64,000 nt of DNA from Luteimonas huabeiensis HB2. GTDB taxonomy: Bacteria; Pseudomonadota; Gammaproteobacteria; Xanthomonadales; Xanthomonadaceae. The notes under the pieces are model-generated. The model did no database searches. It saw nothing but the letters and a program-made list of their open reading frames with translations, and was not told where the DNA came from. Made by a program: the position numbers and the translations under genes. Location: the NCBI RefSeq assembly GCF_000559025.1, contig NZ_JAAN01000021.1, positions 62,001 through 126,000 of the forward strand. Direction: 5' to 3'. This document shows positions 28,172 to 38,010 of the stretch, piece after piece. Numbering within the stretch: the stretch's first letter is position 1; each line of letters opens with the position of its first letter.

Positions 28172-29839
28172 ATGAGTCCACTGCAGCACACCGGCGCGCT
28201 GGACCGCTCGTCGCGGATCATGCGCTTCGCGCTGAAGTACTACCGCGCCGGCGTGTTCGACAGCGCGGTCGGGCGCATGCGGCCCGGCGAGCGCGAGCGG
28301 GCCGCCGCGTTCGCCGACGACATCGAGAAGCTCGGCCCGACCTTCGTCAAGATCGGGCAGTTGCTGTCCACCCGCACCGATCTGGTCGCGCCCGCGTACC
28401 TGGAAGCGCTCGAGCGCATGCAGGACGACGTGCAGCCGCTGCCGTTCGCCGAGCTGAAGCCGGTCCTGGAGGCCTCGCTCGGCGTGCGCCTGAGCAAGGC
28501 CTTCGCCGCCTTCGACGAACAGCCGCTGGGCTCGGCCTCGCTCGCCCAGGTGCATCGCGCCGCCTTGCACGACGGCCGCGAGGTCGCGGTCAAGATCCAG
28601 CGGCCGGGCGTGGCGGAACTCATCCGCGCGGACATTTCCGTCCTCGACCGCTTCGCCCGCGGCGCCGATCGCTTCACCTCGATCGGCCAGCGCATGCGCT
28701 TCGCCGAGATCGTGGCCGAGATGCAGCGCACCCTGCTGGCCGAGCTCGACTATGTCGACGAGGCGGAGAGCCTGGAGCGCTTCCGCGAGCGGCTCGCGGT
28801 CTATCCCGAACTGCTGGTGCCGGCCCCGATCTGGGACTACACCTCGCGCCACGTACTGACGATGGAGTACGTGCCGGGGACCAAGGTGACCGACATCGGC
28901 GGGCTGCGGCGCACCGAGCACGCCTACGGTCCGGTGGCCACCGCGCTGCTGAAAGGCTATCTCGACCAGGTGTTCGTGCACGGCGAGATCCACGCCGATC
29001 CGCATCCGGGCAACGTGCTGCTGACCGACGACGACCGGATCGCGCTGCTGGATTTCGGCATGGTGGCCCACGTCCCGCCGCGCCAGCGCGAGCGGTTGCT
29101 GAAGCTGGTGCTGGCGGCGGTGGACGGCCGCGGCGAGGACGTGGCGGCCGAATCGATGGCCATCAGCGCGCGGCTGGAGGGCTTCGACGAGGCGCGCTAC
29201 GTGCACGAGGTCTCGCAACTGGTGGCGCGCTACGCGGTGCGCTCCGAGCGCGCCGGCCTGTCGGAAGGCCGGCTGCTGCTGGAGTTGGCGCGGATCGGCA
29301 CCGCGTGCCGGCTGCGCCTGCCGGCGGCCACCACGCTGCTGGGCAAGACCATGCTCAACCTGGAGGCGGTGGCCGGCGCGCTGGAGCCGGGGCTCGACGT
29401 CAAGGCGGCGGTGGAGGACCACGCCTACCGCATCATGCGCGAGCGCCTGCGCTCCTCGCTGTCGCCGCAGCGGCTGGGCATGGAGGCGCTGGAGACTCAG
29501 CAGCTGCTGCGCGCGGCGCCGCGCAAGGTCTCCGACATCCTCTCGCTGGTGGCCGACAACAAGCTGCGCGTGCGCCTGGCCGGGCTCGAGGAATCGCACC
29601 TCATGGAGAGCCTGCAGAAGATCGCCAACCGCATCTCCACCGGGGTCATCACCGCCTCGCTGGTGGTGGGCGCGGCCATGCTCGCGCGGGTCGACACCCC
29701 GCACACCCTGTTCGGCTATCCCGCCTTCGCGCTGGTGCTGTTCCTGCTGGCCGCCGCGCTCGGGGTGACCCTGGTGGTCTCGGCGCTGCTGTCCGACCGC
29801 AAGGTACGCCCGCGCGAGGAGCGCGGGCCGCTGGATTGA
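28172..29839 (+). CDS. UbiB/AarF/ABC1 atypical kinase family protein
   Basis: A 555-residue membrane-anchored protein of the ABC1/ADCK/UbiB family, linked to ubiquinone biosynthesis. The family hallmarks are present: KxGQ motif (FVKIGQLLSTRTDLV), an ATP-binding region with GSASLAQVHRAALHDG and the lysine in VAVKIQRPG, the catalytic EIHADPHPGNVLL and the metal-binding LLDFGMV. Two C-terminal transmembrane helices (about 495-515 and 520-542) fit UbiB. ATG at 28172 follows a GGGAGAGAAC site. There are no other ubi genes nearby, so ubiB itself is possible but unproven; other bacteria keep extra AarF-type paralogues. Confidence 0.87.
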   Translation: MSPLQHTGALDRSSRIMRFALKYYRAGVFDSAVGRMRPGERERAAAFADDIEKLGPTFVKIGQLLSTRTDLVAPAYLEALERMQDDVQPLPFAELKPVLEASLGVRLSKAFAAFDEQPLGSASLAQVHRAALHDGREVAVKIQRPGVAELIRADISVLDRFARGADRFTSIGQRMRFAEIVAEMQRTLLAELDYVDEAESLERFRERLAVYPELLVPAPIWDYTSRHVLTMEYVPGTKVTDIGGLRRTEHAYGPVATALLKGYLDQVFVHGEIHADPHPGNVLLTDDDRIALLDFGMVAHVPPRQRERLLKLVLAAVDGRGEDVAAESMAISARLEGFDEARYVHEVSQLVARYAVRSERAGLSEGRLLLELARIGTACRLRLPAATTLLGKTMLNLEAVAGALEPGLDVKAAVEDHAYRIMRERLRSSLSPQRLGMEALETQQLLRAAPRKVSDILSLVADNKLRVRLAGLEESHLMESLQKIANRISTGVITASLVVGAAMLARVDTPHTLFGYPAFALVLFLLAAALGVTLVVSALLSDRKVRPREERGPLD

Positions 29840-29943
29840 GCAATGTCGCCGCGGCCGGCGTTCGACGCCGCATCGACGGCTGCCGGCGCAGCATCCGACA
29901 GCGCCGCGCGCGGCGCTTCCATTGCCAACCAGAGGAGAGCGCC

Positions 29944-31080
29944 ATGCTCCCACGTCGTCGTTTTCTGTCCCAGGCCGCTCTCGGGACCGCGGCCATCGCC
30001 GCCGCGCCGTTGTTCGCACAGCCGTCCGCGCCCGGCAGCGTGCTGCCCACCCGGGGCCGCCTCTCGCGCGAGCCGGCGCAGGCGATGCGGCCGCGCGACG
30101 GACGCTACCGGCCGCCGTTCCGGCTCGGCCTGGGCGGGGTGGCGATCGGCAACGGCTTCGCCCCGACGACCGACGCGCAGGCTCGGGAGACCCTGGATGC
30201 CGCCTACGATACCGGCGCCCGCTACTTCGACACCTCGCCCTGGTACGGCCTGGGCCTGAGCGAGCGCCGCTTCGGCCACGCGCTGCACGCGCGCGAGCGC
30301 GACAGCTACGTGCTCTCGACCAAGGTCGGGCGCCTGCTCACCGCCACCGACGCGCCGCCCGAGACCATGTGGCAGCAGCCGTCGCCGTTCGACTACCGCT
30401 ACGACTACAGTGCCGCCGGCACCCGGCGCTCGATCGAGGACAGCCTGCAGCGGCTGGGCATCGAACGGATCGACATCGTCTTCATCCACGATCTCTCGCC
30501 CGACAACGAGCAGGACCTGGGCATGCCCTGGGAGCAGCGCTTCGCCGAGGCCGCCAAGGGCGCGATGCCGGAGCTGACCCGCATGCGCGAGGAGGGCCTG
30601 ATCCGCGCCTGGGGCTTCGGCGTCAATCGCCCGGAGCCGGCGCTGCGCGCGTTGCAGGAGGCCGATCCCGACATCTTCCTGCTGGCCTGCCAGTACTCGC
30701 TGCTCGACCACGAGCAGGCCCTGCGCGAGACCTTCCCCAAGATCGCCGAGCGCGGCGCCTCGGTCGTGGTCGGCTCGCCGCTGCTGGCCGGCTATCTCGC
30801 CGGCCGCGACCGTTACCTCTACGACGGCCGCCTGCCCGAGTGGGCGCCCGGCAAGCGCGCCCGCGCCCAGGCGGTCGCCGACGCCCACGGTATCGACCTG
30901 CGCACCGCCGCCCTGCAGTTCGCCGCCGCCCCGGAGGTGGTGTCGGCGGTGATCCCGGGCGCGCGCACCGCGGCGCAGGCGAGGGCGAACGCCGAATCGA
31001 TGCGCGTCGCGATCCCGGACGGCTTCTGGCGCGATCTCAAGCACGAGGGGATCGTGGCCGAGGACGCGCCGGTGCCGTGA
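29944..31080 (+). CDS. Aldo/keto reductase with a twin-arginine export signal
   Basis: A 378-residue aldo/keto reductase. The first 26 residues form a Tat-like signal (PRRRFLSQAALGTAAIAAAP), so the enzyme is predicted to be folded with its cofactor and exported. The barrel follows, with the catalytic tetrad positions visible: D and Y in YFDTSPWYGLGLSERRFG, K in LSTKVGR and H in VFIHDLSPDN. The late GSPLLAGYLAGRD and VVSAVIPGARTAAQ bind the nucleotide. It resembles D-threo-aldose (fucose) dehydrogenases. ATG at 29944 follows AGGAGAGCG. No sugar operon is adjacent, so the substrate is open. Confidence 0.88.
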   Translation: MLPRRRFLSQAALGTAAIAAAPLFAQPSAPGSVLPTRGRLSREPAQAMRPRDGRYRPPFRLGLGGVAIGNGFAPTTDAQARETLDAAYDTGARYFDTSPWYGLGLSERRFGHALHARERDSYVLSTKVGRLLTATDAPPETMWQQPSPFDYRYDYSAAGTRRSIEDSLQRLGIERIDIVFIHDLSPDNEQDLGMPWEQRFAEAAKGAMPELTRMREEGLIRAWGFGVNRPEPALRALQEADPDIFLLACQYSLLDHEQALRETFPKIAERGASVVVGSPLLAGYLAGRDRYLYDGRLPEWAPGKRARAQAVADAHGIDLRTAALQFAAAPEVVSAVIPGARTAAQARANAESMRVAIPDGFWRDLKHEGIVAEDAPVP

Positions 31081-31127
31081 ATGCGCCGCAGGGCGGAGCG
31101 GCACGGCGCCGCCCCGCCCGACGGGGT

Positions 31128-31598
31128 TCATCGCATGGTGAGCTTGCCGTCGTTGCCGTCCGGCCCCGGGTTGCGGGTCCATTGATGGCTGTAGCACCAG
31201 GCGAGCACGATGACCGCGTTGGGCCCGCGCTCGTCCAGTTCGCGCCAGCGGTTCGGTGCGGTCAGGTGGTAATCGCGGATGTGGATGTGGGACCGGGTGA
31301 TGCGGGCGCTGTCGAGATCCTCGGCCTTGAACCGGATCTCGGCGCAGTCGCCCGTGACCGTGCCGTCCGGATTGCCGTGGGTGCCGGTGACGACGTAGAT
31401 CTGGCGATGCGTGCCGGCGTTCGCGTCCTCGGCGACCAGCCGGCGCAGGGTGCGGAAGACTTCGGCCTGGTCGGTCGGTGCGTCGTAGGCGTAGACGCTG
31501 GCGCCGGCGACGGTCCGGGAGGCCCGTTCCGCGGCGGAGGCCAGCGATGCGGCGAGCGCGAGGCAGGCGAACAGGGCGATCGTTCTTGCGGTCTGCAT
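31128..31598 (-). CDS. Secreted protein with caspase-like His/Cys pattern, unknown function
   Basis: A 156-residue protein with a Sec signal peptide (about residues 1-22, ending SLASA). The mature part shows strand-TGTHG (IYVVTGTHGNPDG, H74) and, 60 residues later, strand-AWCYS (AVIVLAWCYSHQW, C135). A His-Gly after one hydrophobic strand and a Cys after the next is the arrangement of caspase/CHAT-type cysteine peptidases. That fold is my inference; no family was recognised. Other cysteines are C12 in the signal and C85. It is the last gene of a leftward group, 26 bp after the 317-residue protein gene, and is convergent with the aldo/keto reductase gene. Confidence 0.7.
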   Translation of the reverse strand: MQTARTIALFACLALAASLASAAERASRTVAGASVYAYDAPTDQAEVFRTLRRLVAEDANAGTHRQIYVVTGTHGNPDGTVTGDCAEIRFKAEDLDSARITRSHIHIRDYHLTAPNRWRELDERGPNAVIVLAWCYSHQWTRNPGPDGNDGKLTMR

Positions 31599-31624
31599 GA
31601 TGTCTTCTCCGGGTGGCGGGTTCG

Positions 31625-32578
31625 TTACTTCGAGGCGGCGTGGGCGAAGTCGCGGGCGGCGAGGGCGGTCTCGAACCGCGACCGGACGCGCGCGACGATC
31701 GCCCAGCGCTCGCTGGCCAGGGCCGCGGCCGTGCCCAGCGATGGGGACGCCGGAATGCGCGCCTTGGCCGCGAGCGCGGCGGCCTTCGCGGGCGGACGCA
31801 GGGCCTGCAGCTTCTGGTCGATCAGTTCGAGCCGGGCGTTGAGGGTGTCGGCGATGCCGCTGTAGCGCGCCAGCTGGGTCAGGTAGTCGTCCTGGGTGGG
31901 ATCGAGATCCATGACGATGTCGTCGATCTTGCGCAGCTGTTCGCGGAAGGACTGCTTCTGGTCCTCGTAGGCGCGCAGATCGTTGAACTGCGACACCGTC
32001 TGGCCTTCCTTGATCGAGAAACGCGCATCGAACACGAAGAAGTTCTGCACGATCGTCTTGTTGCGGAAGAAGTCCTTGCGGCTGAAGCTGTTCTCCACGA
32101 CCGCGATGAACAGCGTCAGCCCGGGGGCGAGGGGACGCACGTCGGACTTGGCGAAGACGCTGGTCTCGGTCCGGCTGCCGGCGCTGCGCAGCAGCGACTG
32201 CACCGCGTCGAATGCGGCGTTGGCGATCAGCAGGTCCAGGTTGGCCATCGCCTTGATCGCCGCGCTCGCCTCAGGGGTGGGCGTGTCGCGGGTGGCGCCG
32301 TCGGGCAGCTGCCCGCCGAAGATGGCCGTCTTGCAACGCGAGATCGCCGCGTTGACCGAATCCAGCGACCACTCGTCGACGGTGGTCAGGTGCTGATACG
32401 TGCTGGCGATCAGCGAGTTGTCGTCCCGGTAGTTGCGGTAATGCGCCTCGATGCGGCCGGCGAGCGCCTTCTGCTCCTTCGCCAGCTGCTCGTCCAGATC
32501 GCGACGCATCTTCTCGACATAATCGTTGAAGGCCTGGTTCTCGCGTTGCTGCTGCTCGATCGAATTCGACTTGCCCAT
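31625..32578 (-). CDS. Unknown 317-residue helical protein
   Basis: The product has no signal peptide. The N-terminal half is helical and highly charged (QQQRENQAFNDYVEKMRRD, LDEQLAKEQKALAGRIEAHY). A central predicted beta segment follows (about residues 165-200, with LTLFIAVVENSF and NFFVFDARFSIKEG), then two long helices (RAYEDQKQSFREQLRKIDD; LNARLELIDQKLQALR) and an Ala-rich tail. Helix-beta-helix with long coiled arms resembles some alpha pore-forming toxins, but there is no motif to prove it. It precedes the secreted caspase-like gene by 26 bp and follows the double-HTH regulator by 116 bp. Codon use is less extreme in GC than the neighbours. Confidence 0.72.
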   Translation of the reverse strand: MGKSNSIEQQQRENQAFNDYVEKMRRDLDEQLAKEQKALAGRIEAHYRNYRDDNSLIASTYQHLTTVDEWSLDSVNAAISRCKTAIFGGQLPDGATRDTPTPEASAAIKAMANLDLLIANAAFDAVQSLLRSAGSRTETSVFAKSDVRPLAPGLTLFIAVVENSFSRKDFFRNKTIVQNFFVFDARFSIKEGQTVSQFNDLRAYEDQKQSFREQLRKIDDIVMDLDPTQDDYLTQLARYSGIADTLNARLELIDQKLQALRPPAKAAALAAKARIPASPSLGTAAALASERWAIVARVRSRFETALAARDFAHAASK

Positions 32579-32694
32579 TTCGCATGCTCCTTGGCTGGGG
32601 TACGGGCCATTCGGCGGCCGGTCGCCGGGCCCGCGTTCGTCCTCATCTGCCGCTCCGGCCCGGCCACGATCCCGCCGCGGATGGCGGCGGTAAA

Positions 32695-33132
32695 TCACTC
32701 GTTTGCCGTATGCCCGCCGCCGCCCGGGTCCAGCCGCCTCGCATAGCCGATCAGCGCCGACAGCGAGCGCAGGCCGAGGCGGGTGGCGATGTGTTCCCGG
32801 TGCTTGCGCACGGTAGCCGGGCTGAGGCCCAGCACCCGGGCGATCTGCTTGCTGGTGAGCCCGCGCCCCACGAGCAGGACGATCTCGCGCTGGCGCGGTG
32901 TGAGCCCGTGGGCGCTCGCCGGTGGCGCCGGCCGGCTGGCAGCGCTGGCGTGCTCGATGGCGTAGGCGGTCAATTGCGCCGCGCTGTGCAGGTCGAGCTT
33001 ATCCAGCAGGTGTCGCCGATGGGTGCGCGCGGTGAAATAGGCGATGCCGAGTTCGCGGGCGATCTCGGCGGTCGTACGGCCGCGTGCGATCGATCGGAGG
33101 ACGTCCCATTCCCTGGACGTGAGTCTGGCCAT
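32695..33132 (-). CDS. Regulator made of two tandem LuxR-type HTH domains
   Basis: A 145-residue protein with two complete GerE/LuxR helix-turn-helix units and nothing else. The first (about 4-61) contains LTSREWDVLRSIARGRTTAEIARELGIAYFTARTHRRHLLDKLDL, of which TAEIARELGI is the core. The second (about 77-135) contains LTPRQREIVLLVGRGLTSKQ and IARVLGLSPATVRKHREHI. Ordinary family members carry one such domain after a sensor or receiver. The linker is Ser/Ala/Pro-rich (about 62-75). It lies upstream of the two unknown genes on the same strand and may control them; its upstream gap holds a dif-like site. Confidence 0.83.
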   Translation of the reverse strand: MARLTSREWDVLRSIARGRTTAEIARELGIAYFTARTHRRHLLDKLDLHSAAQLTAYAIEHASAASRPAPPASAHGLTPRQREIVLLVGRGLTSKQIARVLGLSPATVRKHREHIATRLGLRSLSALIGYARRLDPGGGGHTANE

Positions 33133-33290
33133 GTGCCTGGTCCGCGAGCGCGACGTTCGGTGTGACGCGCCGGCGCCGGCCGTGGATTTGCCTGCGCAGC
33201 GCCGACCGGGCGGCCGACGAGCAGAGCTAGCACGGTGTCGGCCGCGTGCGAGCCGACGGCCATCGCGGGTGGTTCCGGGCGATATCCTTA

Positions 33291-33318
33291 ATTTCGCATA
33301 ATGTAGATTATGTAAAAC
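33291..33318. other. dif: dif-like XerC/XerD recombination site (probable chromosome dif)
   Basis: The 28 bp divide into an 11-bp XerC arm ATTTCGCATAA, a 6-bp centre TGTAGA and an 11-bp XerD arm TTATGTAAAAC. From memory of the E. coli site this matches at about 22 of 28 positions, including the CGCATAA and TTATGT cores. It lies in an AT-rich island within very GC-rich DNA, between divergent genes. KOPS-like octamers converge on it from both sides (see findings). An element-borne dif-like site is the alternative, but no second copy was seen. Confidence 0.85.
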
Positions 33319-33329
33319 AAGGGGCTGGC

Positions 33330-33361
33330 TTGACCCTGGACCAGACTCCAGGGTCTAAGCT
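33330..33361 (+). promoter_or_regulatory. MerR-family operator-promoter with 20-bp spacer
   Basis: TTGACC (33330-33335) and TAAGCT (33356-33361) are separated by 20 bp, the overlong spacing that MerR-type activators correct by DNA distortion. Within it ACCCTGGA and TCCAGGGT form a perfect dyad around a 6-bp centre (33333-33354), 22 bp overall, the layout of the E. coli zntA operator. It drives the adjacent regulator-ATPase operon. Confidence 0.85.
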
Positions 33362-33390
33362 GGCCCCGCTTCCAACGACGGGCTTCTCCC

Positions 33391-33826
33391 ATGCAGATCG
33401 GCGAACTCTCGCGCCTGTCCGGCGTATCCATCGACACCGTGCGCTATTACGAGCGGCACGGCGTGCTGCCCGCGCCGGCGCGGCAGCCTTCCGGCTACCG
33501 GCGCTATGGCGCGTCGGACGTCCAGCGGTTGCGCTTCGTCGCGCGCGCCAAGGCGCTGGGCTTCACCCTGGCCGAGATCCGGGAGCTGCTGGCGCTGTCG
33601 GACCGGGCCGGCGCCCGCCCGGATGCGGATCGCGACATCACCGCGCTGCGCGAGCTGGCCCGGGCGCGGCTGCAGGCGCTGGAGCGCAAGCTGGCCGAAC
33701 TGGGCCGGGTGCGCGACGCCCTGGCCGGGCTGGTCGAAGCCTGTCCGGGCCATGGGCCGGCGGCGGCCTGCCCGATCCTGGGGGCGCTGACCACGCAATC
33801 CCTTGCCCTGGACCGGGAGACCTCCC

Positions 33827-33837
<11 letters not shown>
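33391..33837 (+). CDS. MerR-family heavy-metal-responsive regulator
   Basis: A 148-residue activator/repressor with the MerR helix-turn-helix ([20 protein letters not shown], residues 1-20, then [11 protein letters not shown]), a long dimerisation helix (about 80-112) and a metal loop. The loop contains [13 protein letters not shown], two cysteines eight residues apart, compared with seven in CueR. It overlaps the ATPase gene by 11 bp and both follow the MerR-type operator, so the regulator controls its own operon. Metal: copper is suggested by the ATPase, while the operator resembles that of ZntR; the loop does not settle it. Confidence 0.9.
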
Positions 33838-36145
<2,308 letters not shown>

Positions 36146-36186
36146 GCGGGCGTTCGCGCGCGGAGCGCATCGCGCGAAAAAAGCGG

Positions 36187-36215
36187 TTGCGCTCTCCCGA
36201 AGGCGTCATTACAAT
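36187..36215 (+). promoter_or_regulatory. Sigma-70 promoter for the tRNA pair
   Basis: TTGCGC and TACAAT are separated by 17 bp, with the -10 ending 19 nt before the mature 5' end of tRNA-Ala. This is the best sigma-70-like promoter in the window. Confidence 0.75.
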
Positions 36216-36234
36216 CTCGCGCTCCCGACACATT

Positions 36235-36310
36235 GGGGCCATAGCTCAGCTGGGAGAGCGCCTGCATGGCATGCAGGAGGTCGGCGGTTCGATCCCGCCT
36301 GGCTCCACCA
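36235..36310 (+). tRNA. tRNA-Ala (GGC anticodon)
   Basis: A full cloverleaf: acceptor GGGGCCA/TGGCTCC with encoded CCA, D arm AGCTCAGCTGGGAGAGC, anticodon stem CCTGC/GCAGG with loop ATGGCAT (anticodon GGC), and T arm with GGTTCGATCC. It is 76 nt long and is transcribed with the following tRNA-Glu. Confidence 0.97.
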
Positions 36311-36356
36311 CGGTTTCCGCACCAAAGGCCGGTGCGGTGTCCGCTTCGCGAACCGC

Positions 36357-36432
36357 GTCCCCATCGTCTAGAGGCCTAGGACACCACCCTTTCACGGTGG
36401 CGACCGGGGTTCGAATCCCCGTGGGGACGCCA
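36357..36432 (+). tRNA. tRNA-Glu (TTC anticodon)
   Basis: Acceptor GTCCCCA/TGGGGAC, discriminator G and encoded CCA. The anticodon stem CCACC/GGTGG has loop CTTTCAC (anticodon TTC), and the T arm has GGTTCGAATCC. It lies 46 bp after tRNA-Ala and is followed by a terminator. It is a substrate of MnmA. Confidence 0.97.
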
Positions 36433-36450
36433 CGCACCAGGACGCACGAC

Positions 36451-36476
36451 GAACGCCCGCTCTCGCGGGCGTTTTT
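36451..36476 (+). terminator. Terminator of the tRNA operon
   Basis: AACGCCCGC-TCTC-GCGGGCGTT followed by a T-run: a 9-bp perfect stem directly after tRNA-Glu. Confidence 0.88.
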
Positions 36477-36642
36477 CGTTTCGGGCGCGGCTGGAGCGCA
36501 GGCGATGGAAACGTTCGAGTCGCGCCGCCCGGGGCCTGGGCGTTGCCCTGCGTTCACGTTGCGCGAATGCGCCCCCTGCTCCAATCGGACGCGGACCTGC
36601 GCGGTGCGTTCCGGCGCATCGCCCCGCGATCACCGGAGCCTC

Positions 36643-38010
36643 ATGGATTCTCGAGTCGCCCGCGCCACGATCGACGCCGAGGCCCTAGAGCCGCGTCCCA
36701 TCCTCCATCCCGCCGCGGCGTTCGCGATCACCATCGGCATCGTCGTGGGCGCCGGCATCTTCCGCACGCCTTCGCTGGTCGCCGGCGCCTCGTCCAGCGG
36801 TTTCATGATGCTGCTGGCCTGGGCGGTCGGCGGCGCGCTGTCGGTGGTGGGGGCGCTGTGCTATGCCGAGCTCGCCACCGCCTATCCGCAGTCGGGCGGC
36901 GACTACAGCTACCTGCGCCGCGCCTACGGCGTGCGGCCGGCGTTCCTGTACGCGTGGGCGCGGCTGACCGTCATCCAGACCGGCTCGATCGTGCTGATGG
37001 CCTACGTGGCCGGCGACTACCTGACCCAGCTGTTCGCGCTGGGCCCGGCGTCGTCGTCGCTCTACGCGGCCGCGATCGTCGCGGTGCTGACGCTGGTCAA
37101 CTGGCTCGGCGTGCGCCAGGGCACCGCGGTGCAGAACGCGCTGACCGCGATCGAGGTGGCCGGGGTGTGCCTGATCATCGTCGCCGGCCTGCTGTTCGCC
37201 CCGGACGGCGCGGCCCTGCCCGGCACCGGCGCCGGCGGCGAGGGCGCGCTGGGCCTGGTGCTGGTCTTCGTGCTGCTGACCTACGGCGGCTGGAACGAGG
37301 CGGTCTACATCACCGCCGAGGTGCGCGATGCGCGGCGGCTGATGCCGCGCATCCTGGTGCTGAGCCTGATCGCGATCGCCGCGCTGTACGTGCTGGTCAA
37401 CCTGGCCTTCCTGCGCGTGCTGGGGCTGGGCGGCATGGCCGCCTCGGAGGCGGTGGCCGCCGACGCCATGCGCGCGGTGTTCGGCCCCACCGGCTCGGCG
37501 CTGATGAGCGCGATCGTGGTCGCCGCGGCGCTGACCTCGGCCAACGCCACCATGATCACCGGCGCGCGCAGCGTCTACGCGGTGGGCCGCGACTATCCCG
37601 CGCTGGGTTTCATCGGCCGCTGGGACCAGGCCCGCGGCACGCCGCGCGCGGCGATGCTGGCCCAGGGCGGACTGTCGCTGGCGCTGGTCGCGGTGGCGGC
37701 GAACGCGATGGACGGATTCCGCACCGCGGTCGAGTACACCGCGCCGGTGTTCTGGCTGTTCTTCCTGCTGGTCGGCGTCTCGCTGTTCGTCCTGCGCCGG
37801 CGCGATCCGGCGCGTCCGCGCCCGTTCCGGGTGCCGCTCTACCCCGCCCTGCCCCTGCTGTTCTGCGCCACCAGCGCCTATCTGCTGTACTCGAGCCTGG
37901 TCTACACCGGCATCGGCGCCCTGTTCGGCATCGCGGTCCTGGCGCTCGGCGCGATGCTGCTGCTGTTCCTGCGACCCGTACCGAGCCAACGAAAGGAGTC
38001 CTCGCCATGA
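36643..38010 (+). CDS. APC-superfamily amino acid permease
   Basis: A 455-residue membrane protein with about 12 predicted helices. The N-terminal GIVVGAGIFRTPSLVAG (about residues 26-42) is the broken helix 1 motif of the amino acid-polyamine-organocation superfamily, and CYAELATAYPQSGGDYSYLRR (about 67-87) is the second signature. The late ARSVYAVGRDYPALGFIGRWD is helix 8 with its loop. The substrate cannot be read from sequence. ATG at 36643 follows CCGGAGCC. Its stop overlaps the start of a lipoprotein methyltransferase gene (ATGA), so the two are translationally coupled. Confidence 0.88.
   Translation: MDSRVARATIDAEALEPRPILHPAAAFAITIGIVVGAGIFRTPSLVAGASSSGFMMLLAWAVGGALSVVGALCYAELATAYPQSGGDYSYLRRAYGVRPAFLYAWARLTVIQTGSIVLMAYVAGDYLTQLFALGPASSSLYAAAIVAVLTLVNWLGVRQGTAVQNALTAIEVAGVCLIIVAGLLFAPDGAALPGTGAGGEGALGLVLVFVLLTYGGWNEAVYITAEVRDARRLMPRILVLSLIAIAALYVLVNLAFLRVLGLGGMAASEAVAADAMRAVFGPTGSALMSAIVVAAALTSANATMITGARSVYAVGRDYPALGFIGRWDQARGTPRAAMLAQGGLSLALVAVAANAMDGFRTAVEYTAPVFWLFFLLVGVSLFVLRRRDPARPRPFRVPLYPALPLLFCATSAYLLYSSLVYTGIGALFGIAVLALGAMLLLFLRPVPSQRKESSP

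Noticed and set aside
33291-33318. Filamentous phage or integrative element at the Xer site
   Set aside because: No phage genes, integrase or second dif-like copy is visible on either side, so the site is treated as chromosomal.
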